Program-made: the position numbers and the translations under genes
The notes under the pieces: model-generated
What the model was told of the DNA's origin: nothing
The model's database searches: none
What the model saw: the letters and a program-made list of their open reading frames with translations, nothing else
Shown here: positions 41,378 through 53,669 of the stretch, piece by piece
Numbering within the stretch: the first letter of the stretch is position 1
Layout of the letters: every line of letters starts with the position of its first letter
Assembly: GCF_003696205.1 (NCBI RefSeq)
Contig: NZ_RFFI01000005.1
Location: 1 to 64,000, forward strand
Length of the DNA stretch: 64,000 nt
Direction of reading: 5' to 3'
From: Cellulomonas triticagri
GTDB taxonomy: Bacteria > Actinomycetota > Actinomycetes > Actinomycetales > Cellulomonadaceae

Positions 41378-43354
41378 ATGACCCGCAGCGGCATCGACAC
41401 CTCGGCCCTCGACCCGGCCGTGCGCCCGCAGGACGACCTGTACGCCCACGTCAACGGCCGCTGGGTCGCGCAGCACGTCATCCCGGCGGACCGCGCGATG
41501 GACGGCTCGTTCCGCGCCCTGCACGACCAGGCCGAGGAGCAGGTCCGCGACATCATCACCGAGGCCGCGGAGCAGGCGGACGGCGGTGGCGTGCAGGCGC
41601 AGATCGGTGCGCTGTACGCGAGCTTCATGGACACCGACGCGGTCGAGGCGGCAGGCACCGACCCGCTGCGCGCGGACCTCGCGCCGGTCGCGGCGGCGAC
41701 CACCCGCCAGGACCTCACCGACGTGCTCGGCACGCTCCAGCGCACGGGCGCGGGTGGTGCGGCCGGGTTCTGGGTGGACAACGACGCGAAGGACCCCGAG
41801 CGGTACGTCGTCTACCTCACGCAGTCCGGCCTGGGCCTGCCCGACGAGTCGTACTACCGCGACGAGCAGTACGCCGAGGTGCTGGGCGCGTACCGCCCGC
41901 ACGTCGCGCGGATGCTGCTCCTCGGCGGCTGGGCCGCGGACCAGGATGCCGCGGACGAGGGCGCGGGCCGGGTGCTGGAGCTCGAGACGAAGATCGCCGC
42001 CGGGCACTGGGACGTCGTGAAGGACCGCGACGCGGACCTCACGTACAACCCGACGACGCTGGCGGAGCTCGCCACGTCGGCGCCCGGCTTCGACTGGGAG
42101 GCGTGGGCGCGCGCGCTCGGCGCCCCGCAGGCGGCACTGGACGACCTGGTGGTGCGCGAGCCGTCGTTCGCGACCGCGTTCGCGGCGCTGTGGGCGTCGG
42201 AGCCGGTCGCCGACTGGCAGGCGTGGCTGGCGTACCACGCGATCACCGCGCGGGCCCCGTACCTGTCGTCCGCGCTGGTGGAGGCGAACTTCGACTTCCA
42301 CGGCCGCACCCTGACCGGTGCGCAGGAGCTCCGGGACCGCTGGAAGCGCGGCGTCTCGCTGGTCCAGGGCGTGCTCGGCGAGGCCGTCGGCGAGGTCTAC
42401 GTCGCCCGGCACTTCCCGCCGGCGCACAAGGAGCGCATGGAGGTGCTGGTCGGCCACCTGGTGGAGGCGTACCGCGAGTCCATCACCGCGCTCGACTGGA
42501 TGGGCGAGGAGACGAAGGCCAAGGCCCTCGCCAAGCTCGACGCGTTCACCCCGAAGATCGGCTACCCGGTGAAGTGGCGCGACTACGCGGGCCTGGACCT
42601 GCGCGCCGACGACCTGGTCGGCAACGTGCGCCGCGCCTCGGCGTTCGAGCAGGACTACGAGCTCGCCAAGATCGGGAAGCCGATCGACCGCGACGAGTGG
42701 TTCATGACCCCGCAGACCGTCAACGCGTACTACAACCCCGGCATGAACGAGATCGTGTTCCCGGCCGCGATCCTGCAGCCGCCGTTCTTCGACGCCGACG
42801 CGGACGACGCCGTGAACTACGGGGGCATCGGCGCGGTCATCGGGCACGAGATCGGCCACGGCTTCGACGACCAGGGCTCGAAGTACGACGGCCAGGGCCG
42901 CCTCGAGGACTGGTGGACCGAGTCCGACCGCGCGGAGTTCGAGAAGCGCACGTCGGCGCTGGTCGCGCAGTACGACGCGTTCTCGCCGAAGCAGCTCGAC
43001 GGGTCGCACCACGTCAACGGCGCGCTCACCATCGGCGAGAACATCGGCGACCTCGGCGGGCTGTCCATCGCCCTCAAGGCGTACCGCATCGCGCTCGGCA
43101 CGTCGCTGGACGAGGCGCCCGAGGTCGACGGGTTCACCGGCACGCAGCGGGTCCTGCTCGGCTGGGCGCAGGTCTGGCAGGCCAAGGGCCGCGACGAGGA
43201 GGTGATCCGCCGCCTCGCGGTGGACCCGCACTCCCCCGACGAGGTCCGCTGCAACGCGGTCGTGCGCAACGTGGACGAGTACTACACGGCGTTCGACGTG
43301 CAGCCGGGCGACGGGCTGTACCTCGCCCCGGAGGACCGCGTCCGCATCTGGTGA
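41378..43354 (+). CDS. M13-family metallopeptidase (PepO/neprilysin type)
   Basis: 658-aa zinc endopeptidase. The zinc site is HEIGH with His490/His494 (GAVIGHEIGHGFDDQGSKYDG), and the third ligand lies in GENIGDLGG. The N-terminal NGRWVAQHVIPADRAMDGSF and NAYYNPGMNEIVFPAAILQPPFFD are typical M13 blocks. No signal peptide is seen, as in cytoplasmic PepO. It probably degrades oligopeptides. Confidence 0.95.
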   Translation: MTRSGIDTSALDPAVRPQDDLYAHVNGRWVAQHVIPADRAMDGSFRALHDQAEEQVRDIITEAAEQADGGGVQAQIGALYASFMDTDAVEAAGTDPLRADLAPVAAATTRQDLTDVLGTLQRTGAGGAAGFWVDNDAKDPERYVVYLTQSGLGLPDESYYRDEQYAEVLGAYRPHVARMLLLGGWAADQDAADEGAGRVLELETKIAAGHWDVVKDRDADLTYNPTTLAELATSAPGFDWEAWARALGAPQAALDDLVVREPSFATAFAALWASEPVADWQAWLAYHAITARAPYLSSALVEANFDFHGRTLTGAQELRDRWKRGVSLVQGVLGEAVGEVYVARHFPPAHKERMEVLVGHLVEAYRESITALDWMGEETKAKALAKLDAFTPKIGYPVKWRDYAGLDLRADDLVGNVRRASAFEQDYELAKIGKPIDRDEWFMTPQTVNAYYNPGMNEIVFPAAILQPPFFDADADDAVNYGGIGAVIGHEIGHGFDDQGSKYDGQGRLEDWWTESDRAEFEKRTSALVAQYDAFSPKQLDGSHHVNGALTIGENIGDLGGLSIALKAYRIALGTSLDEAPEVDGFTGTQRVLLGWAQVWQAKGRDEEVIRRLAVDPHSPDEVRCNAVVRNVDEYYTAFDVQPGDGLYLAPEDRVRIW

Positions 43355-43358
43355 TGGC

Positions 43359-43397
43359 ACGGGCCGCGACCACCCCGCTCGGGTGGTCGCGGCCCGT
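43359..43397. terminator. Perfect 17-bp stem between the M13 protease and a convergent gene
   Basis: Bases 43359-43375 pair with 43381-43397 around a five-base loop (arm core GGGCCGCGACCACCC). It starts four bases after the protease stop and 19 bases from the end of the convergent gene, so it may work in both directions. Confidence 0.85.
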
Positions 43398-43415
43398 CGT
43401 CGTGCCGAGGGTGCC

Positions 43416-43994
43416 TCAGGGCAGGTTCGTCAGCGCCGCCGTCGCGACCCGGAACCCGACGCCGGAGTCCGCGACCACGCAGGCCATGCCGTCCGTCCCG
43501 GACGTGCACGTGTACCCGGCGACCTGCTGCGAGCGCCCGTAGTCCAGCACCGGGGTGTCCGCGGACGCGGCCACCGGCGCGGGGCCTTCGACGCACGGCG
43601 TCGTGACCCCGTCGGCCTCGCTGAGCACGATGGTGTGCCCGGTGGTGCCGGTGCAGCCCTCGGCGGGCGGGACGTCGAACTGCTTGTTCGCGATCTGGCA
43701 GGTGACGCCGTCGGGCGACATCGTGCAGGAGATGTTGCCGGACGGGGACGCGAACGTGGTCGCCTCGTCGGACGTCTCGACCGAGGTCGGCTCGTCGCCG
43801 CTGCTCGGGCCGTCCGACCCCTCGTCGGTCGCTGCGGGCGCGGCGGACGTGCTCGGCGCGGTGGCGGCGGGGTCGCCGTCGTCCGGGCCGCCGCCGAGCA
43901 CCACGATCGCGGCGACGACGAGGACCAGCACGAGGACGACGTCCACGGCGAGGAAGATCTTCACGCCGCGGCTCAGGCTCGCGAACGCTCCCAT
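43416..43994 (-). CDS. Membrane-anchored secreted protein, unknown function
   Basis: 192-aa protein with one N-terminal membrane helix (about residues 13-34), a long Ser/Thr/Asp/Pro-rich linker (to about 80), and a small Cys-containing outer domain (FASPSGNISCTMSPDGVTCQIANKQF, then CTGTTGHTIVLSEADGVTTPC, YTCTSGTDGMACVVADSGVGFRV). Six Cys residues could form three disulfides. It resembles the DUF6636-type surface proteins of actinobacteria. Function is unknown. The nitroreductase-like gene lies upstream on the same strand. Confidence 0.75.
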   Translation of the reverse strand: MGAFASLSRGVKIFLAVDVVLVLVLVVAAIVVLGGGPDDGDPAATAPSTSAAPAATDEGSDGPSSGDEPTSVETSDEATTFASPSGNISCTMSPDGVTCQIANKQFDVPPAEGCTGTTGHTIVLSEADGVTTPCVEGPAPVAASADTPVLDYGRSQQVAGYTCTSGTDGMACVVADSGVGFRVATAALTNLP

Positions 43995-44046
43995 GGTGAC
44001 CTCCGGGCGGGGGACTGGTGGGCGGTGTCGTGCAGGTCGTGCGGGC

Positions 44047-44673
44047 TCAGTCGAAGACGGGGCCCTTGGTGCGGGTGCGCTTGAGCTCGTAGAAGCCGGG
44101 GACGCCCGTGACGAGCACGAACCCGTCCCAGAGCCGGCCGGCGTCCTCGCCCTTCGGCGCCGGGGTCATCACGGGGCCGAAGAACGCCGTGCCGTTCACC
44201 GCGACCACCGGGGTGCCGACCTCGTCGCCGACCAGCGCGATCGCCTCGGCGTGCGAGGCCCGCAGCTGCTCGTCGAACTCGTCGGTGTCGCCGTACGCCC
44301 GCAGCGACTGGGGCAGCCCGACCTCGTCCAGCGCCTCGCGGATGATGCCCCAGGTGTCGGTGCGCCCGCCCGGGTGCCGCCGGGTGCCCAGCGCGTCGTA
44401 CAGGGGCTTGAGGTGCTCGCGCCCGTAGAGCTCCTGCGCCGCGACCAGCACCCGCACCGCCGCCCAGGACTCGTCCATGAGGGTCCGGTACTCCTCGGGC
44501 AGGTCCCGGCCCTCGTTCAGCACCGACAGGCTCATGACGTGCCACCGGACGTCGACGTCCCGGACCCGGGTGACCTCGTCCATCCAGCGCGACGTCATCC
44601 ACGCCCAGGGGCACGCGGGGTCGAACCAGAAGTCGGCGGTGTCACGCGTCGCGGGCGGCTGCGTCTCGGTCAC
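44047..44673 (-). CDS. DsbA-fold mycothiol-dependent nitroreductase relative (Rv2466c family)
   Basis: 208-aa thioredoxin-fold protein of the Rv2466c family: ADFWFDPACPWAWMTSRWMDEV, VRWHVMSLSVLNEGRDLP, GTPVVAVNGTAFFGPVMTPAPKGEDAGRLWDG. The active site reads CPWA instead of CPWC, so only Cys21 remains. Rv2466c reduces with mycothiol and can activate nitro-prodrugs. GTG at 44673 has GAGGAG upstream. Divergent to pepN, with rpiB nearby, the same neighbourhood as Rv2465c-Rv2467 in M. tuberculosis. Confidence 0.88.
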   Translation of the reverse strand: MTETQPPATRDTADFWFDPACPWAWMTSRWMDEVTRVRDVDVRWHVMSLSVLNEGRDLPEEYRTLMDESWAAVRVLVAAQELYGREHLKPLYDALGTRRHPGGRTDTWGIIREALDEVGLPQSLRAYGDTDEFDEQLRASHAEAIALVGDEVGTPVVAVNGTAFFGPVMTPAPKGEDAGRLWDGFVLVTGVPGFYELKRTRTKGPVFD

Positions 44674-44734
44674 GGGTCGGGCTCCTCACGGGTGCGGCGC
44701 CGGCGGCGCTGCGGTCGTTCCGGGCGGGTCGGGT

Positions 44735-44757
44735 CGGCCCGGTCGTCGACCGGGCCG
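44735..44757. repeat. Perfect inverted repeat upstream of the nitroreductase-like gene
   Basis: CGGCCCGGTCG and CGACCGGGCCG are inverted around a single T. It lies 62 bases upstream of the start of the minus-strand gene and about 165 upstream of pepN, in a 249-bp intergenic region. It may be an operator or a hairpin in the leader; nothing else in this interval looks like a gene. Confidence 0.4.
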
Positions 44758-44922
44758 TCCGCCATCATGCCCCCCACCCCCCGCCCCGTGTCACGCCGGA
44801 CGGGTCCGTGCGCTGCACGGAGGCGCCGTCACCGACCTGCGCCCGAAGTGCGGATGTTGGCCTGATCGGTGGAATGATGCCTCGGCACGGCCGCTGACCC
44901 GACCCTACGAGGAGACACCCGC

Positions 44923-47562
<2,640 letters not shown>

Positions 47563-47576
47563 GCGACCTTCGCCCC

Positions 47577-47610
47577 GAGCCCCCGGCCGCCTCGTCGCGG
47601 CCGGGGGCTC
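47577..47610. terminator. Perfect 14-bp stem between pepN and the kinase gene
   Basis: GAGCCCCCGGCCGC (47577-47590) pairs perfectly with 47597-47610 around a six-base loop, between two convergent genes. Probably bidirectional. Confidence 0.82.
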
Positions 47611-47619
47611 GGTCGTTCC

Positions 47620-48168
47620 TCAGCCCGGCAGCGCCGCGAGCCAGCGGCGGGCGGCACCCGGGGTGCGCAGCCGCACCACGGGCACGTCGCCCCGCGCGGC
47701 GTCGGCGGTGAGCTGGTCCCGGTTCGGGCCGTGGCTGGTCCACGCCCACAGCACGATGTTCTCCTCCGGGTCCCGGCGCAGCAGGTTGCGCAGGTCCTCC
47801 CGGTTGCGGTGCCAGAGCTCCCGCCGCAGCAGCCCGCGCGCCAGCGTGCGGCGCACGACACGTGGCATCACGACCCGGCGCGGGTAGTCGAGCCACACCA
47901 CCACGTCGGCGTCGTCCGCCAGCCCGTCGCGCCGCGACCGCCAGTTGCCGTCGAGCACCCAGCCGTCGGGCGACGCCGCCAGGAACTCGCGCAGCAGGGC
48001 GCGGCCGTCCTCCGGCTCCTTCAGCGTCCAGCCCGGCCCCCAGAACACCGCGTCGAGCTCCCCGAACGGCACGCCCAGGCGCGAGGCGAGCGCCCGCCCG
48101 AAGGTCGTCTTGCCCGACCCGCTGGTCCCGACGACGCGCACGCGCCGCGGCGGCCAGGAGGGGGACAT
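47620..48168 (-). CDS. P-loop nucleotide kinase-like (topology modulation type)
   Basis: 182-aa P-loop protein: VRVVGTSGSGKTTFGRALASRLGVPFGELDAVFWGPGWT with Walker A GTSGSGKTT, then WVLDGNWRSRRDGLADDADVVVWLDYPRRVVMPRVVRRTLAR and a C-terminal HGPNRDQL. This resembles adenylate-kinase-like proteins annotated as topology modulators (FlaR type). Phosphate acceptor unknown. ATG 48168 is used; an in-frame GTG at 48177 is possible. Confidence 0.82.
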   Translation of the reverse strand: MSPSWPPRRVRVVGTSGSGKTTFGRALASRLGVPFGELDAVFWGPGWTLKEPEDGRALLREFLAASPDGWVLDGNWRSRRDGLADDADVVVWLDYPRRVVMPRVVRRTLARGLLRRELWHRNREDLRNLLRRDPEENIVLWAWTSHGPNRDQLTADAARGDVPVVRLRTPGAARRWLAALPG

Positions 48169-48329
48169 GCGCGCCACCCGAGCGAGCCGCGGCTCGACGA
48201 GCGGGCGGGGGTCAGACCCGGGGTGGACGGCAGACCCCGGGTCTGGGTCGAACGGTCAGGACGCGGACCGGGCACGGACCTCCCCCGGGGCGACGACCGC
48301 GGCCCCGTCCGGGCGGTTCGCTGGGCAGC

Positions 48330-48968
48330 ATGACGACACCCCGACCCGCACCCCGGCGCCGCACCCCCAGGTCCCGGCGCGTGCCCGTGCTCCTGCTGCT
48401 GCTCGCCCTGGCCGTGCTCGCGGCCGGCGGCGGGTGGCTCGTCACCCGGGGCCCGGCGGCGCTCACCCAGGTCGTCGGCCCGACGGACCGGCCGCTCGCC
48501 GTCGACGGCGCCCCAGCCGCCCCACCCGGCGGCGCCACCCCCGAGGAGTCCCCCGGCACCGGCGACGACCCCCCGGCGACCCGCGAGGTCAGCGGGCTGG
48601 ACCCGGAGCTGCTCGCCCGGTTCGAGGCGGCCCAGGCCCTCGCGGCGGCGGACGGCGTCGAGCTGCGGATCACCTCCGGGTGGCGGTCCGCCGACGAGCA
48701 GCAGGCGCTCGTCGACCAGGCCGTCGCCCGGTACGGCAGCGAGGCCGAGGCGCACCGCTGGGTGCTGCCCCCGGACGTGTCCGCGCACGTCCAGGGCCTC
48801 GCGATCGACGTCGGCCCGACCGAGGGCGTGCTGTGGCTGGGCGACCGGCAGCAGGAGACGGGCCTGTGCCGGACGTACGCGAACGAGTCGTGGCACTTCG
48901 AGCTGACCGGGCCGCTCGGCGACCCGTGCCCGGAGCCGTGGCCGGACGCCTCTCACGGCTGGCGCTGA
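48330..48968 (+). CDS. M15-family D-alanyl-D-alanine carboxypeptidase-like protein
   Basis: 212-aa protein with a basic head and an N-terminal membrane helix (about residues 18-38), a Pro/Gly-rich linker, and an M15B (VanY-type) peptidase domain. Zinc-binding motifs: SAHVQGLAIDVGP (SxHxxGxAxD) and ESWHFELTG. ITSGWRSADEQQALVDQAVARYG precedes them. It probably trims peptidoglycan stem peptides outside the membrane. Confidence 0.9.
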   Translation: MTTPRPAPRRRTPRSRRVPVLLLLLALAVLAAGGGWLVTRGPAALTQVVGPTDRPLAVDGAPAAPPGGATPEESPGTGDDPPATREVSGLDPELLARFEAAQALAAADGVELRITSGWRSADEQQALVDQAVARYGSEAEAHRWVLPPDVSAHVQGLAIDVGPTEGVLWLGDRQQETGLCRTYANESWHFELTGPLGDPCPEPWPDASHGWR

Positions 48969-48975
48969 CGGGCGC

Positions 48976-51135
48976 TCAGCCCTCCGCGAGCGCCGCCGCC
49001 AGCGACCGGAACCGCGCGGAGCCGAACAGGTCGTCCAGCAGCACCAGCCGGCCGGCGCCGTCGGCCAGGGGCACCCGCCAGTTCGGGTACTCGTTGTCGG
49101 TGCCGGGCTGGTTCTGGGCACGTCGCTCCCCGACCGCGTCGGCGAGCGACACCCCGACGAGCGCGCTCGGGGTGCGCCGGATCCACCGGTGCAGGGCCTC
49201 GACGACCTCGCGCTCGGTGGGGTCGTCGCCCAGCAGGCCGCGCTCCCGCAGGGCGGTCAGCATCGCCTCCCGCTCGGTGCGGGCGGCCCGCCGGACGTCG
49301 GCGACGGGCTCGGTCAGCAGACCGAGGCGCTCGCGCAGCGCGACGTGCTCCTCCGCCAGGTACCCGGCGGTGGGCGGCAGGTCGTGGGTGGTGACGGACG
49401 ACAGCGCGAGCCGCCGGTAGTCCTCGGGCGGCAGCGGGCGGCCCTCGGCGTCCTTCTCGAACCACAGGATCGACGTGCCCAGCACGCCCCGGTCGGACAG
49501 GTAGTCACGCACCCACGGCTCGACGTTGCCGAGGTCCTCCCCGATGACGACGGCCCCGGCGCGGTGCGCCTCCAGCGCGAGGATGCCGATCATCGCGTCG
49601 TGGTCGTAGCGCACGTAGGTGCCGTCGGCGGCGCTGTTGCCGCGCGGGATCCACCACAGCCGGAACAGCCCGATGATGTGGTCGATCCGCACCGCGCCCG
49701 CGTGCCGCAGAACGGTGCGCAGCAGGTCCCGGTACGGCCGGTACGCGACGCGCTCCAGCTCGGCGGGGTGCCACGGCGGCTGCGACCAGTCCTGGCCCTG
49801 CTGGTTGTACATGTCCGGCGGGGCACCGACCGACGCGCCCCGCGCGAGCACCGGCCCGAGCGCCCACACGTCCGCACCGGACGGGTGCACGCCGACGGCC
49901 AGGTCGTGCATGACGCCCACGGACATCCCGGCCTCGTGGGCGGTGCGCTGGGCGGTGGCGAGCTGCTCGTCCGCGAGCCACTGCAACCAGCAGTAGAACT
50001 CCACCCGGTCCGCGAGGTCGGCCCGGGCCCGCAGCGCCCCGGGGGCGGCGGGGTCGCGCAGGTCGGCGGGCCACGGCGGCGGGCCGTCCCGCTCCACCAG
50101 CGCGCACCACAGCGCGAAGTCCTCCAGCCCGCGACCCTCCCGGCGGCGGAACTCCGCGAACGCCGACTGCCGGGCCGCCGACCGCGGGACCGCGAACACC
50201 ACGTCCAGCGCGGCCTTCTTCGCCGTCCACACCACGTCCCGGTCGATGGGGCCGTCGTCGGTGTCCAGCGCGAGCGCCTGCTCCGCCGACCAGTCCACCA
50301 GCGCCCGGTCCGCCGAACCGAGGTACCCGGCCTCGTGCACGTCCTCGACCCGCAGGTACAGCGGGTTCACGAACCGGCGGGTCGTCGGCAAGTACGGCGA
50401 CGGCGTCATCGGCGCGACCGGCTCGGCCGCGTGCAGCGGGTTGACCAGCACGAACTGCGCGCCCGCCTCGCGCCCGGACAGCCACGCGAGGTCAGCGAGG
50501 TCCCGCAGGTCCCCCGCGCCCCACGACGCCCGCGAGCGCACCGAGTACAGCTGGACCATCAGGCCCCACACGCTGCGGTCCGCGAGCGCCGCGGGCAGGT
50601 CGAGGCGGTCCGGGGTGACGGCGAGCGGCGCCGTCCCCTCGCCGGACGGCCCGCTGGTGCGCAGCAGGTGCCAGCCGAGCGGCAGGTCGGCGGGCACGAC
50701 GAACGTCGCCCGGCCGACCTCGCGCCCGTCCACGGTGCGGGGCTCGACGACGACGTCGGCCTGCTCCAGGTCCACGCGACCGGCGTCGCCCTTCGCGGCG
50801 CGGCGGCCGCGCCCCTCGACGCCGTCCACCTCGATCCAGGCGCGCACCGCGTCCCCGTGCGTGACGTGCACCGGGACCTGCGCGCCCTGCGAGCGCCGCA
50901 CCACCACGACGGGGGGCAGCACGCGGCGCCACGGGGCGTCCTCGGCGTCGCGCAGCGCGACCTCGACCCGCTCCGGGGTGCTGGCGTCGACGCCCAGCGC
51001 GCCGAGCACGCCGACGAGGGTCGCGGCGGACACCTGCTTCGGGCCGCCGTTGAACTCCTGGAACTCCGGGGCGACACCGTGCGCCCTCGCGAGGCGCACG
51101 AGGGACTCGGTCGGCGGCGGTGCGGGGTCGGCCAC
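48976..51135 (-). CDS. malQ: 4-alpha-glucanotransferase (amylomaltase)
   Basis: 719-aa GH77 enzyme transferring alpha-1,4-glucan segments. An actinobacterial N-terminal extension (about 160 residues) precedes the barrel. Visible blocks: LYSVRSRASWGAGDLRDLADLAWLSGREAGAQFVLVNPLHA, VRIDHIIGLFRLWWIPRG (nucleophile Asp region), VVIGEDLGNVEPWVRDYL (acid/base Glu) and VTTHDLPPTAGYL. GTG at 51135 has AGGA upstream. It probably works in maltodextrin or glycogen turnover. Confidence 0.95.
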   Translation of the reverse strand: MADPAPPPTESLVRLARAHGVAPEFQEFNGGPKQVSAATLVGVLGALGVDASTPERVEVALRDAEDAPWRRVLPPVVVVRRSQGAQVPVHVTHGDAVRAWIEVDGVEGRGRRAAKGDAGRVDLEQADVVVEPRTVDGREVGRATFVVPADLPLGWHLLRTSGPSGEGTAPLAVTPDRLDLPAALADRSVWGLMVQLYSVRSRASWGAGDLRDLADLAWLSGREAGAQFVLVNPLHAAEPVAPMTPSPYLPTTRRFVNPLYLRVEDVHEAGYLGSADRALVDWSAEQALALDTDDGPIDRDVVWTAKKAALDVVFAVPRSAARQSAFAEFRRREGRGLEDFALWCALVERDGPPPWPADLRDPAAPGALRARADLADRVEFYCWLQWLADEQLATAQRTAHEAGMSVGVMHDLAVGVHPSGADVWALGPVLARGASVGAPPDMYNQQGQDWSQPPWHPAELERVAYRPYRDLLRTVLRHAGAVRIDHIIGLFRLWWIPRGNSAADGTYVRYDHDAMIGILALEAHRAGAVVIGEDLGNVEPWVRDYLSDRGVLGTSILWFEKDAEGRPLPPEDYRRLALSSVTTHDLPPTAGYLAEEHVALRERLGLLTEPVADVRRAARTEREAMLTALRERGLLGDDPTEREVVEALHRWIRRTPSALVGVSLADAVGERRAQNQPGTDNEYPNWRVPLADGAGRLVLLDDLFGSARFRSLAAALAEG

Positions 51136-51319
51136 GTCGCCGATCCTGCCAGAGCCCGGCGCCCCCTGCCGGGCACCGCGCCGCGCACACGCTACCGACG
51201 TGGGGTTTCCCGCCTCCGGGTGCGGACGGCGGGCCGTCACGTCGAGCGCCCCTCGGCAGCCGCCGCGCTCCGCGCGGCCCCCTCGGGGCACGCGCGGGGT
51301 GCGCCGTAGGGTGGCGCGC

Positions 51320-53551
51320 ATGACCGTCGACCCCGCCGCCCCCACCTCCGCCGTGCCCGGCGCCCCGTCCGCGTACCCCGCCGCCCGGCGCCTCGACCTG
51401 GTCGAGGACCTGCACGGACGGGCCGTCGCCGACCCGTACCGGTGGCTGGAGGACGCCGACGCCGACGAGACCGAGGCGTGGTCGACCGCGCAGGACGACC
51501 TGTACGCCGCCTACCGGGCGCGCGCCGCGGCGGGCGACCTCGCGGACGGCCCGCTGAGCACCGGTCCGCTGACCGCGCGGCTGGCCGCGCTGCTCGGCGC
51601 CGGGTTCGTCGGGACGCCCGCGTGGCGCGGGGACCGCCGGTTCTTCGCGCGCCGCACCGGGGAGCAGGAGCACGCGGTGGTCGTCGTCGCCGAGCCCGAC
51701 CCGGACGCCCCGGGCGGCGAGCGCGAGCGGGTGCTGGTCGACCCGGTCGTGATCGACCCGGCGGGCACCACGACGCTCGACGCGTGGCAGCCGAGCAAGG
51801 AGGGCGACCTGCTCGCCTACCAGGTGTCGCACGGCGGCACCGAGGAGAGCGTCCTGCACGTCCTCGACGTCACCACGGGTGCGCTGGTGGACGGCCCCGT
51901 CGACCGGGCGCGCTACTCCCCCGTGGCGTGGGAGCCGGGCGGCGCCGCGTTCTTCTACGTGCGGCGCCTCGCGCCCGACCTGCTGCCCGAGGGCGAGAAG
52001 CAGTACCACCGCCGGGTGTGGCGCCACGTCGTCGGCACGGACGCCGCGCAGGACGTCGAGGTGTTCGGCGACGGCCTCGACATGACCAACTACTACGGCG
52101 TCTCGGTGTCCCGGGACGGCCGCTGGCTGATCGTCTCCGCCTCGGCGGGCACGGCCCCGCGCACGGACGTCTGGATCGCCGACCTGTCGGCGGTGGCCCC
52201 GGGCGCGGTGCCGGAGTTCCGCGAGGTCGCCGTCGGCTACGACGCCGAGGTCGGCGCGTGGGTCGGGCGGGACGGTCGGCTGTACGTGCACACCACGCTC
52301 GACGCCGACCGGGGGCGGCTCGCCGTCGCGGACCCGCAGGACCCGGCGGTGCCGCGGTGGCGGACGCTGCTGGCCGAGGACCCGGAGGCGGTGCTCGAGG
52401 ACGTCGCGGTCGTGGACGGCGGCGGGGACGACACCACGCCCGTCCGGCTGCTGGCGGCCTGGCGGCGGCACGCCGTCAGCGAGATCACCGCGCACGACCC
52501 GGTCACCGGCGCCCGCCTGGCCGGCGACGCCGGGAGGGTCGCGCTGCCCGGCCTCGGCTCCACCGGCGGTCTCGTCACCCGCCCGGACGGCGGCCCGGAC
52601 GTGTGGTTCACGTACACCGACCACACCACCGTCACCGAGGTGCACCGCTACGACGCCACCACCGGCACCACGTCGCTGTGGGCGTCCCCGCCCGGCGCCC
52701 TCGCGGACCTGCCGGACGTCCGGGTGCAGCAGGTCGTCGTGCCCAGCGCCGACGGCACGCCGGTGCGCGCGTTCGTCGTCGCCCGGGCGGATGCCCTGGA
52801 CGCCGACGGGCGGCCCCTCGCGCCCGCGCCGACGATCCTCTACGGGTACGGCGGCTTCCAGATCTCCCTGGACCCCGCCTACTCCGCGACCACGCTCGCG
52901 TGGGTCGAGGCGGGCGGCGTCTACGTCGTCGCGAACCTGCGCGGCGGCGGCGAGGAGGGCGAGGCGTGGCACCGCGACGGGCGCCGCGCGCACAAGCAGC
53001 ACGTCTTCGAGGACTTCCAGGCGGTCGCCCGGCACCTCGTGGACGGCGGCTGGACCACCACGGACCGGCTCGCCTGCTGGGGCGGGTCCAACGGCGGCCT
53101 GCTCGTCGGCGCGGCGCTCACCCGGCACCCGGAGACGTTCGCGGCGGTCGTGTGCTCCGCCCCGCTGCTCGACATGGTCCGGTACCAGAAGTTCGGCCTC
53201 GGGGTGACCTGGACCGACGAGTACGGCGACGCCGACACCCCGGAGGAGCTCGACTGGCTGCTCGGGTACTCGCCGTACCACCGCGTCGTCGACGGCACCG
53301 CCTACCCGGCCACCCTGTTCACCATCTTCGACGGCGACACCCGCGTCGACCCGCTGCACGCCCGCAAGCTCGGCGCCGCGCTCCAGGCCGCCACGTCCGC
53401 GGACCCGGCTGTCGCGCCCGTGCTGGTGCGGCGGGAGAAGGGCGTCGGGCACGGCGGGCGGGCCCTGTCCCGCACCATCGCGCTGACCGTCGAGCAGCTG
53501 CAGTTCGTGGCGGACCGCACCGGTCTGGCCGCGGTCCTCGCCCGGGGCTGA
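51320..53551 (+). CDS. Prolyl oligopeptidase family serine peptidase (S9A)
   Basis: 743-aa S9A peptidase. The N-terminal DPYRWLEDADADETEAWSTAQ is characteristic, followed by a beta-propeller. The catalytic domain has ILYGYGGFQISLDPAYSA, GGEEGEAWHRDGRRAHKQHVFEDF, the nucleophile Ser590 in GGSNGG, the Asp in FDGDTRVDPLHARK and the His in GVGHGGR. No signal peptide, so cytoplasmic. Cleaves after Pro in short peptides. Confidence 0.96.
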   Translation: MTVDPAAPTSAVPGAPSAYPAARRLDLVEDLHGRAVADPYRWLEDADADETEAWSTAQDDLYAAYRARAAAGDLADGPLSTGPLTARLAALLGAGFVGTPAWRGDRRFFARRTGEQEHAVVVVAEPDPDAPGGERERVLVDPVVIDPAGTTTLDAWQPSKEGDLLAYQVSHGGTEESVLHVLDVTTGALVDGPVDRARYSPVAWEPGGAAFFYVRRLAPDLLPEGEKQYHRRVWRHVVGTDAAQDVEVFGDGLDMTNYYGVSVSRDGRWLIVSASAGTAPRTDVWIADLSAVAPGAVPEFREVAVGYDAEVGAWVGRDGRLYVHTTLDADRGRLAVADPQDPAVPRWRTLLAEDPEAVLEDVAVVDGGGDDTTPVRLLAAWRRHAVSEITAHDPVTGARLAGDAGRVALPGLGSTGGLVTRPDGGPDVWFTYTDHTTVTEVHRYDATTGTTSLWASPPGALADLPDVRVQQVVVPSADGTPVRAFVVARADALDADGRPLAPAPTILYGYGGFQISLDPAYSATTLAWVEAGGVYVVANLRGGGEEGEAWHRDGRRAHKQHVFEDFQAVARHLVDGGWTTTDRLACWGGSNGGLLVGAALTRHPETFAAVVCSAPLLDMVRYQKFGLGVTWTDEYGDADTPEELDWLLGYSPYHRVVDGTAYPATLFTIFDGDTRVDPLHARKLGAALQAATSADPAVAPVLVRREKGVGHGGRALSRTIALTVEQLQFVADRTGLAAVLARG

Positions 53552-53571
53552 CGGGCGCTCAAGAGAGCGCG

Positions 53572-53615
53572 GGGCGGACGTGCACGCGGTGTGCGGGACG
53601 CGTGCACGTCCGCCC
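53572..53615. terminator. Perfect 17-bp stem after the oligopeptidase gene
   Basis: GGGCGGACGTGCACGCG (53572-53588) pairs perfectly with 53599-53615 with a ten-base loop, 20 bases past the stop codon. Confidence 0.82.
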
Positions 53616-53669
53616 GGCGGCCCCCAGCACGGGCGGCGTGCCGTCGGGGGCTGCCGTTAGCGTGTCGGG

